Below are positions 7,527-13,898 of a stretch of DNA of 23,299 nt, piece by piece. Position 1 is the stretch's first letter. Each line of letters begins with the position of its first letter. The DNA lies in IMG/VR virus record IMGVR_UViG_3300035228_000421, positions 1 to 23,299 of that record, one strand, 5' to 3'. A program made the position numbers and the translations under genes. The stretch comes from a virus. The notes under the pieces were generated by a model. It was given only the letters and a program-made list of their open reading frames with translations, was not told the DNA's origin and made no database searches.

Positions 7527-8276
7527 TTACCTTCCAAATAGCTTACCCAAAAGACGTTGTTGAGGAGAGGTATCGGTAGAGACAGAGTTCTCCTGCGGAG
7601 TTTCACGCGCCTTGTCTAACTGTAACTGATACTGCTTAACAACTGATTTGTAGTATTCAGCATTTAGATCAGTTAGACGCTTATTTTCTCTCTCAAGAGT
7701 TTTAATTCGTTCATGTAATGCCGCAGGAGGAACTGGAACATCTCTATAAACTGTTCTAACAGTCGGAGTTTGTTGCTCGGAGAGTTGAGAAATTTGTTGG
7801 TCTCTGGTGATCATGGCATGATCAGAAGACTGCCTAAGAGTAACAAGATTACCCGTCAATTCCTCAATTCTGGCGTTGGCTTCGTCTAAGCTGACAGTCA
7901 AATTTGTATTTGATTCCAGAGCTTCTTCAAGTTCGTTGGCTACTGCTTTGAGCTGAACCCTTTCGTAGACACTTACAGACTCACTAGAAGCTTGCTGTGT
8001 ATTCTGCGCTTCTGCTCCGGGTGTCACGTCAAGAATGTCTGTATCGGGGATTCGCCATTTCAATGTATATGGTGTTTGTCGAGTGTCGCCCTTCTCCTTA
8101 TACCCGACAAAATACATGACACCCGGAGGAGTTGGTAGTAGTTCAATATCAATTGAACCGTCTACGACTTGATAGAACCGCTCATCCCTGGCGACTCCAA
8201 AAAAGGGCTGACTGGGTTTAATGGCTAAGATCCCTTCTCGGCCATCGTTAAATAATCTTCCTTGAATGCGAGTCAT
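7527..8276 (-). CDS. Structural protein with N-terminal beta domain and C-terminal coiled coil (249 aa)
   Basis: Residues 1-85 look like a small beta domain (IQGRLFNDGREGILAIKPSQPF...GSIDIELLPTPPGVMYFVGYKEKGD). After a QNTQQASSES linker, residues 102-167 and 186-223 are heptad-rich and charged (VANELEEALES...LDEANARIEELTGNLVTLR; ERIKTLERENKRLTDLNAEYYKSVV). The break between them is proline-rich (PTVRTVYRDVPVPPAAL). The C-terminus ends in a basic RLLGKLFGR. This architecture suits an oligomeric stalk or a chaperone-like assembly protein in the tail fibre cassette. I do not recognise a named homologue. It is 2 bases from its upstream neighbour. A scaffolding or fibre-assembly role is equally possible. 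Confidence 0.5.
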   Translation of the reverse strand: MTRIQGRLFNDGREGILAIKPSQPFFGVARDERFYQVVDGSIDIELLPTPPGVMYFVGYKEKGDTRQTPYTLKWRIPDTDILDVTPGAEAQNTQQASSESVSVYERVQLKAVANELEEALESNTNLTVSLDEANARIEELTGNLVTLRQSSDHAMITRDQQISQLSEQQTPTVRTVYRDVPVPPAALHERIKTLERENKRLTDLNAEYYKSVVKQYQLQLDKARETPQENSVSTDTSPQQRLLGKLFGR

Positions 8277-8278
8277 AC

Positions 8279-8701
8279 TCAGACCTCTCTATAAGAAACC
8301 ATCACGCCGTAACTGGAGACGATTGATGACAAACGTGCAAGCTTAAGAGGTTCGCCGGCTTCTGTCTCAAATAAACCCAGCTCAGAAGCGGCTGTGACTA
8401 CGCTGTCAGCTTTTAAATACAGTCTGTTTGAAACAGACAAGGGCGCTGAACTGTCTTGAAATTCGAGCGTCGTATCGGCGGTAGTGCAACTCAAAACAAA
8501 ACTGAGAATACGCAGCTTTTTATTACTGACCGCAGTAATAAGATCCAGCGATGTCTCAGCATTGATTGCCTCTGCTTTGGCAAACTTAATCTCGCCCGAA
8601 AATGAATCGTGGAAAGTTAAATAGCCGTCTGCTGTGGTGCCCGCGCCAGTTGCTCGAATATAAGCATCATTGCCCTGAGCATCGCGTCCGTATAGTGCCA
8701 T
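8279..8701 (-). CDS. Small beta-rich virion protein (140 aa)
   Basis: The translation has the layout of a common small phage virion protein: a variable N-terminus (MALYGRDAQGNDAYIRATG), then VSNKKLRILSFVLSCTTADTTLEFQD, a LYLKADSVVTAA strand, a GLFETEAGEPLKLA strand, and the ending SSIVSSYGVMVSYREV. The strand-turn pattern 'rIrvlSl-l---tav-v-F-sg ... Ly-aang-v ... G-f-t--GeaL-i' occurs in many phage tail-region proteins of unknown function. It has a single-residue ATG overlap with the following gene's stop (8701). Probably a capsid- or tail-associated jelly-roll-like subunit; the fold is a guess from strand spacing. Confidence 0.55.
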   Translation of the reverse strand: MALYGRDAQGNDAYIRATGAGTTADGYLTFHDSFSGEIKFAKAEAINAETSLDLITAVSNKKLRILSFVLSCTTADTTLEFQDSSAPLSVSNRLYLKADSVVTAASELGLFETEAGEPLKLARLSSIVSSYGVMVSYREV

Positions 8702-9048
8702 TAGAGGAATGAGAACATAAGTGTGCTGCCGGTTTTTCTGAGGTCGTAAACAAACCCCCGAACCAAATATGTTTTGGAAACGACTGCTGGTAAAACTGTA
8801 CCGTCAGTTTTGACTATCCGTATTCTTACTTTAACGGCTACGTTATCCTTGGCATCAAACTCGGAAAAACGTGCGGTTGTATTGGGCAGAGCTAAATACT
8901 CATCATTGTCAAAATCAAATTGCTCAATCCTGTAACCGTCAATAGTCGTATCATCTATTTCCTGAGAAAACAGCTTCCCAAAAAGAATAGGATCTAGTGC
9001 TGCGTACGGCAGTAGCGTATTTGCATCCCAAGTAACGTTGACTAGCAT
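8701..9048 (-). CDS. Unknown small protein directly after the gpI-gpJ fusion (115 aa)
   Basis: Not recognised. The protein is 115 residues, with acidic patches (SQEIDDTTIDGYRIEQFDFDNDEYLAL) followed by strand-like segments (VAVKVRIRIVKTDGTV, KTYLVRGFVYDLRKTG, LMFSFL). This reads as a single beta-sandwich, possibly Ig or Fn3-like. It starts 3 bases after the J gene's stop and overlaps the next gene by a base, so it is surely co-translated with the tail tip and fibre set. It may be the first connector between the J tip and the fibres, but nothing in the sequence proves this. Confidence 0.45.
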   Translation of the reverse strand: MLVNVTWDANTLLPYAALDPILFGKLFSQEIDDTTIDGYRIEQFDFDNDEYLALPNTTARFSEFDAKDNVAVKVRIRIVKTDGTVLPAVVSKTYLVRGFVYDLRKTGSTLMFSFL

Positions 9049-9051
9049 AAT

Positions 9052-11715
9052 TTAAGGTGTAGCATTATTGATTGTAAATTTAATACTGTTGCGCTTAACC
9101 CTGGAATTTGCGGTCTTTACAGTTGTAGTTGATCCATAACCAATTCCAGAGCTGCTGTCAAAAAGCTCACCATCATCAATAAAGTCAAACTTCCGCTCTA
9201 CATATAAGATTGCAATTATAGAGAACGTACCGTCACCCGACTCTTTGACAGATTGTACTCTGTAGCGTCTAAATGTATTTTCATCGTCCTCGTCAACCAA
9301 AACAAACATCTGAACACTAGAAGGCGTATTAGTGAACGAATTTTGAACAGTAATAGTCTGACTAGATATATTACTTACTTCGCTTCTCTGCGCAATTCCA
9401 GTAGATCCGTATGTATATACATACCAATCTTTTGTCATGTCTGGCGTTCCCAGATCTTTGTCCACAGTTAGCTGAGTGGTAGTTGCAGAAACAATCCTTC
9501 CGCCCGAATTGATTTCAGTCTTGAGTGGATCAGCAATTACAAGAATATCACCAGGAAGCAACATCGCCCCTTCGGTAGCAACCGTAAAAGATACAGTTTC
9601 AGTATTTAAAACATTACTACCTAACACGTAACGCCCTAACCTTCGCGCCTGCTCTCTATCGGTGCAACCCATAGCTCTGACAGTCTTGTGGTTATACCCA
9701 TATCGCTGGATGGCATCGGCGTCCTCTACAACCTCTTTGTTCTCCTTATAAAACTCGGATGGATTGACCCAGCTGACTTCAACGACTGATGTTCTGGCTT
9801 GCCTACCTGTGCCCTCATAGGAGAAGCAAGGGCTGGAAACTCTCCCATCTCCACCTACCTCTTGAATTACATTTGCTTCGGAATACAATCTAAAATTTCG
9901 GTTATAGCTTTTTTGGGCTTGCAGACTTTTTCTGTCTAGAACAAGGGTTATAAAACCCCCGGCGTAAATTAAAGAACCGTTAAATGCGGAGGCCACACTT
10001 CGCACAAGGTCTAAAGCATCCGCTTTACGGTTGATATAAGCATTAAAAGTAAAACGTTTTTTACCGTTGACAATATCATCGCAATACTGTGCTGCTGTAT
10101 AAAAGGACGCAAGATCAATGTCATCCATACTGATACCCGGAGTTGATCTTGTTACTGGGCTATCTGGATGTGTGGTTTCGTAGTCTTGACGACCCAGCCC
10201 ATACCGGGGATTAGTCAATAAATCAAGTAGTACATAAGCCGGATTATCACTGTGGGCATAGCTTACTTTTAGACTGCTACTTAAAACGGGTACTTTCAGA
10301 CCTTTCATTAAAACCTGCAGAGTTGGCATCTGATTAAACTCTGCGGCTTTGAACCTGACTCCAACTAAGGTTGTACCCGGATAAATAAGTTTCTCCGACC
10401 ATGTGACATCTGCAGAAACCAGCTGCACATCACCCTTGGCCCATTGAAAGTTATATTGATTTGCACCACCAGTAAATGTATCCGCGTCGGGAGCTGCACT
10501 TTTGTCGAGTCTGGTTAATTGAACAGATATCGGTACAGATTTGCCGGAGATATTGTAGGTTCTAATTTGTAGTTTTCTTGACTTAAGTTGCCGCTCAATT
10601 ACATCAAACGAATCATTTCCATCGGTATCTACTACAGCATTGCCTGCGCCATCAAACACTCTTAAAACATATTGAAGTGGTTGAATAGGATAGTTGCCAT
10701 CAGCATCCTTGGGTCTGTCGTCGTAGCGGTCATTATCGTGGGGTCGTTCGTCATAATCCCTATAATTGCTTTCGGTATTTCCGCCATCCTTTGGACTTTT
10801 GGTTCTGACCTGATAGCAAGGTCCACGAGTTAAACGGATCTTTAGTTCATCGGCCTCTGTCTGAGTAAAGCTGCGTACAACCTGAGGGTTCGGATCGTTG
10901 TCACCGGGGGTCTGTAGCGTTGACCCAATACCAAGATGAAATCCTGCTGATCTAACACCGGAAATACTTACCGAATCCTGTGTGCCGTCAGTAACTTGAA
11001 TATTATCTATAGCTGTACTGCTTGCTCGTAGTCCGTTGAAATAAATATCTTGACTAGATCCGTTCGGAAAACCCTCAACTGGTCCTTCAGAAACAATAGT
11101 TAGTAAATAACCTTCTTCCTCCTCGATATAAGAAGAAACAATCGGCATGTTGGTGGCCAGGTGAGTGCCATACAACAACGGAATGGGAGTGCCCGCAGTG
11201 CTGGTTTTAGCTGCTCCACCAAACACAGCGTCATCCGCTTCTGAACCCTCTTGTTTCCCCTCTTCAGGCACACCGGGGGCAAAAAGACCTGATATCCCTG
11301 TAAACAACAACCCTGCACCCAAGGTCACCATTGCGGTCTGAATACCGGCAGAGAGTGTCCCTGCTGGGCCAAAGGCCAGAAGCCCGACGCCAGGCATCGC
11401 CAAAGCGAGCAGCAAAACACCGATGGCAATAAGCCCAAAGCTCATACCCTTGCCGCCAAAAAATGCGCCCGTAATAACAGGAACTAAGACGAAATCGCTA
11501 CAACCGAGAGCCATCTCATCGTAAGAAGTAGCTGTCGTGTTATTTCGTTTTACTTGAAAGTAAATTCCGTGTTCATGTGCCGATGTCAGGTACTCTCGAA
11601 AACCTGGGACTAGGTGACACAACGAACGAATAGCTTCGTTTACGTTTTTTACGTTTAGCTGATAATGCCCACCAAAACGCTTTGCTAAAACACCCTCAAG
11701 TCTGATATTCATCAT
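9052..11715 (-). CDS. Fused tail assembly protein I and tip attachment protein J (887 aa)
   Basis: The N-terminal 200 residues have the exact architecture of lambda gpI. A ubiquitin-like domain (RLEGVLAKRFGGHYQLNV at 5-22, then VNEAIRSLCHLVPGFREYL) is followed by a DFVLVPVITGA strand, a glycine/alanine-rich hydrophobic segment at about 90-147, and the TPIPLLYG motif at 176-183. Without a stop it runs on into gpJ sequence: EGYLLTIVSEGPVEGFPNGSSQDIYFNG, GVRFKAAEF, the DLLTNPRYGLG region, YCDDIVNGKKRFTFNAYINRKADALDLVRSVASAFNGSL, QARRLGRYVLGSN and LLPGDILVIADP. gpJ builds the central tail tip and contacts the host. The total is shorter than I plus J in lambda, and the long C-terminal J fibre is missing. 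Two ATG codons stand in tandem; the first overlaps the JAB stop (ATGA), with GAGG about 11 bases upstream. Confidence 0.85.
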   Translation of the reverse strand: MMNIRLEGVLAKRFGGHYQLNVKNVNEAIRSLCHLVPGFREYLTSAHEHGIYFQVKRNNTTATSYDEMALGCSDFVLVPVITGAFFGGKGMSFGLIAIGVLLLALAMPGVGLLAFGPAGTLSAGIQTAMVTLGAGLLFTGISGLFAPGVPEEGKQEGSEADDAVFGGAAKTSTAGTPIPLLYGTHLATNMPIVSSYIEEEEGYLLTIVSEGPVEGFPNGSSQDIYFNGLRASSTAIDNIQVTDGTQDSVSISGVRSAGFHLGIGSTLQTPGDNDPNPQVVRSFTQTEADELKIRLTRGPCYQVRTKSPKDGGNTESNYRDYDERPHDNDRYDDRPKDADGNYPIQPLQYVLRVFDGAGNAVVDTDGNDSFDVIERQLKSRKLQIRTYNISGKSVPISVQLTRLDKSAAPDADTFTGGANQYNFQWAKGDVQLVSADVTWSEKLIYPGTTLVGVRFKAAEFNQMPTLQVLMKGLKVPVLSSSLKVSYAHSDNPAYVLLDLLTNPRYGLGRQDYETTHPDSPVTRSTPGISMDDIDLASFYTAAQYCDDIVNGKKRFTFNAYINRKADALDLVRSVASAFNGSLIYAGGFITLVLDRKSLQAQKSYNRNFRLYSEANVIQEVGGDGRVSSPCFSYEGTGRQARTSVVEVSWVNPSEFYKENKEVVEDADAIQRYGYNHKTVRAMGCTDREQARRLGRYVLGSNVLNTETVSFTVATEGAMLLPGDILVIADPLKTEINSGGRIVSATTTQLTVDKDLGTPDMTKDWYVYTYGSTGIAQRSEVSNISSQTITVQNSFTNTPSSVQMFVLVDEDDENTFRRYRVQSVKESGDGTFSIIAILYVERKFDFIDDGELFDSSSGIGYGSTTTVKTANSRVKRNSIKFTINNATP

Positions 11716-12053
11716 GATCCAAGGATCCTCTCAAAAATTTCTAAGCCTTGTGATTTAGACCATTTCTCAAGACGGTCAAATTCAACCACATAAACATATG
11801 ACGTTAATTCCATATTCGCAGCAACGGTAAAGTCGTGCTCGCTAAACCCATAATCACCTTGTGGATGTGAATGGTAAATAATTTCAGGTCTGTACTTAAG
11901 CCAAGTATCTGCGTCCATCATGAAGCACTCTTCTGGCTTTTCAGCCCTGTTAGGGCATGGAATTGCTTTGCCCTCAACAACACAGCCACACGCCTCCAGA
12001 GGTGCGGCTTTTAACGCATGTTTCGCAATAGCTTTGTGCAATCTTTTACTCAT
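11712..12053 (-). CDS. JAB/JAMM metallopeptidase tail protein, gpK-like without NlpC/P60 (113 aa)
   Basis: A complete JAMM zinc-metallopeptidase signature is present: Glu20 in APLEACGCVVEG, His61 and His63 in IIYHSHP, Ser71 and Asp74 in FSEHD. This gives H-x-H-x7-S-x2-D. In lambda gpK such a domain is followed by an NlpC/P60 peptidoglycan hydrolase, but here the protein ends at 113 residues with FERILGS and no NlpC/P60 part. Order gpL - gpK - gpI/J is that of lambda. Family knowledge says these phage JAB domains act in tail-tip maturation or cell-wall passage; the actual substrate is unknown. Starts with a TAATG overlap after the gpL gene and overlaps the next gene by 4 bases. Confidence 0.85.
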   Translation of the reverse strand: MSKRLHKAIAKHALKAAPLEACGCVVEGKAIPCPNRAEKPEECFMMDADTWLKYRPEIIYHSHPQGDYGFSEHDFTVAANMELTSYVYVVEFDRLEKWSKSQGLEIFERILGS

Positions 12054-12727
12054 TACCCTTGTACCGTGGGGAACCCTCCGTATCTAAGCTCACTATTGCG
12101 TCCAAACCTTTCACGACATCCTTGAAGTGTTTTTGGACAACCGTCCGGTTGCCCTGCATGAGCGACATTCGATCCGGCGTATTTACACTCGGGGCCTCTA
12201 TATTCAAAAGGGCAGAAATTACTGAACATTCTGCGCTTAGGTAGCTTCATACCCTCTACATCAAAGATCGAGGTTAATTCATAGTTGATACTTAAATTGT
12301 TCTCATCGGTCTTTCTAGAAAAGTACCAGTAATCAGGACTGAAATGAGCTTCCTTGTCATAACTATTCTGCCGCGTACCACTGCCAAACTTATCGACAAA
12401 CTTGGCAAAGGTCCTAATTCGGATAAGTCTGAAGCCAATCAAATCATCGTAATCTCTCGACATTTTGGTAAACTTTCCATCAACATTTGAAACGGTTAAC
12501 TTGGGATTTGGTAATTTATTGCTGCCCGATATTTCAACACCACCAAATTGGATGGGATGTGGAAAATATTTAATGTTTTCATTAGCTACTTCGTTGACAT
12601 AGGTGACGGACTCACCTCCAGACTGTTCTGGAGAAACAAAGTGTCTCCTGGCAAATGTCGGAGTGAACTGTGCGCTGTTTGAGTCGATAATAAATAGACT
12701 CAAAAGTGTATCTTGCTTAAGAGCCAT
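12053..12727 (-). CDS. Minor tail protein L-like, Fe-S type cysteine cluster (224 aa)
   Basis: The C-terminal third carries four cysteines at 172, 181, 197 and 204 in FCPFEYRGPEC...GCPKTLQGC. The spacing C-x8-C...C-x6-C and the PFEYRG(P/D)EC context match lambda gpL, whose C-terminal domain binds an iron-sulphur cluster. The N-terminal part has the expected beta-rich region (YFPHPIQFGGVEISGSNKLPNPKLTVSN...LIGFRLIRIRTF) and YELTSIFDVEGMKLPKRRMFSNF before the cysteines. gpL is part of the tail tip between the tape measure and gpJ. Its position two genes after gpM, and before the gpK-like gene, supports the call. It overlaps both neighbours by a single base. Confidence 0.85.
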   Translation of the reverse strand: MALKQDTLLSLFIIDSNSAQFTPTFARRHFVSPEQSGGESVTYVNEVANENIKYFPHPIQFGGVEISGSNKLPNPKLTVSNVDGKFTKMSRDYDDLIGFRLIRIRTFAKFVDKFGSGTRQNSYDKEAHFSPDYWYFSRKTDENNLSINYELTSIFDVEGMKLPKRRMFSNFCPFEYRGPECKYAGSNVAHAGQPDGCPKTLQGCRERFGRNSELRYGGFPTVQG

Positions 12728-13536
12728 TAGTTAAACCCCATTGCTTCTTTTCTAAGCTTTCGCTTTAATTGCGATGGCCTGTTATATCCTCTGTCAACTC
12801 CCTGATGATCATTCCACGCAAAATCAAATGACGTTCTAAGAATCGGTGTGTCTATTACCCGGCCATTATTATTGTCATAAGTACCTTTGGCCGAAGTATA
12901 GTCATTGTACTTTGGAGCAACAGAAGAATCATACAATGTTCCTAGCTTTCGGAACATGTGTAGCTGCTTACCTGTGTAATTGTTATTCGAGTTGTAAAAA
13001 GTAGGCACCTCGCCAAAACCGGTACTGGACGCTGCGTATTCAGCATCGTTAATTTCAAACTGCCCAGATGTTCCTGCTTGAAATAAAGACGTATTCTCGA
13101 ACGTTAAATCAAGGTTGAGCAGTCCAACCCCAGGGTTATAAAGCAAATAGTGCTCTTGAATACTATTATGAGCGACGATTGTTCCGGTAATACCTTCTAG
13201 AAGCCCGTCTTGATTGTGATGTGGGATTCTTACATAAAGACGATCGGCATCGATACCATTTGCATCTGTAGAGGCATCTGTCTCTGTCCGTTGATCTGAT
13301 GATGAGCCGGCCCTAGAGCTGTAATTCCATGGGTCATTTCCCCATAACTTGTCGTATTCTTGTTCAATCTTGTCAGCTGTAGTGCTAAGGCCGGGGTATC
13401 TATTTAATTGTGTTTCCCTGGCCTTATAAAAAGCTTCTTCTGCGTCTTTAAACTTGTCAATAGTATCAGCCACTGCTGCATAACCAGCTACGTTCACATC
13501 CAAAGAACTAAGCCTTACAACGTTTCTTCTTCCCAT
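12727..13536 (-). CDS. Unknown protein between gpM-like and gpL-like genes (269 aa)
   Basis: Not recognised. The protein begins with MGRRNVVRLSSLDVNVAGY and a charged helical region (about 15-70: DTIDKFKDAEEAFYKARETQLNRY...DKIEQEYDKLW). A serine/threonine/aspartate linker (SSRAGSSSDQRTETDAST) follows. The rest is beta-like and tyrosine/asparagine-rich (RLYVRIPHHNQDGLLEGITGTIVAHNSIQEHYLLYNPGVGLLNLDL, YNSNNNYTGKQLHMFRKL). It ends with a basic patch (PSQLKRKLRKEAMGFN). In lambda, M is followed directly by L, so this gene is an insertion in the order. Single-base overlaps on both sides show it is translated with the tail-tip genes, so it is most likely a tail-tip component or assembly factor. Confidence 0.5.
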   Translation of the reverse strand: MGRRNVVRLSSLDVNVAGYAAVADTIDKFKDAEEAFYKARETQLNRYPGLSTTADKIEQEYDKLWGNDPWNYSSRAGSSSDQRTETDASTDANGIDADRLYVRIPHHNQDGLLEGITGTIVAHNSIQEHYLLYNPGVGLLNLDLTFENTSLFQAGTSGQFEINDAEYAASSTGFGEVPTFYNSNNNYTGKQLHMFRKLGTLYDSSVAPKYNDYTSAKGTYDNNNGRVIDTPILRTSFDFAWNDHQGVDRGYNRPSQLKRKLRKEAMGFN

Positions 13537-13898
13537 CAGCTTGCGTATGCCTCTTGTAATGTGAACTGCAAAGTTTCTTTGAACGTATCGCTAACTGTAA
13601 GCATCTTTCGTTGATAACCTCCATCTTTTATTCTGTATCTGCGCGACTCAGTGCTGAACGGGGTCAATGTTGCGACAAAATAATCCCCCTTGATCACCTT
13701 ATCCAGATTTGTTCGCAGTGCTTGTGAATCCGCAGCAGACAAAGGGCGGGTTGTCACGCTGTACTCCGTCATGCGAGTGTTCACTCCATCAGAAGCAATC
13801 TGTTCGTAACCATCACCAAACCCAAATCTTTTTGTTCGGTGTTTTGTGGATTCTTGAACCTCACGGAGAAGATCCAAGCTCAAATTAACGTCGGCCAT
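13536..13898 (-). CDS. Minor tail protein M-like (about 120 aa, start revised)
   Basis: HRTKRFGFGDGYEQIASDGVNTRMTEYSVTTR is the hallmark of phage gpM-type minor tail proteins (lambda M: KVRFGDGYSQRAPAGLN). Strand-like segments to DTFKETLQFTLQEAY follow. gpM connects the tape measure tip to gpL. An open frame reaches an ATG at 13928, but I prefer the ATG at 13898 (MADVNLSLDLL). GGAGG lies about 10 bases upstream of it, whereas the 13928 ATG has none. This choice also reduces the overlap with the tape measure stop (13885) to 14 bases. Total length is about that of lambda gpM (109). The next gene begins with a one-base overlap. Confidence 0.85.
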   Translation of the reverse strand: MADVNLSLDLLREVQESTKHRTKRFGFGDGYEQIASDGVNTRMTEYSVTTRPLSAADSQALRTNLDKVIKGDYFVATLTPFSTESRRYRIKDGGYQRKMLTVSDTFKETLQFTLQEAYAS

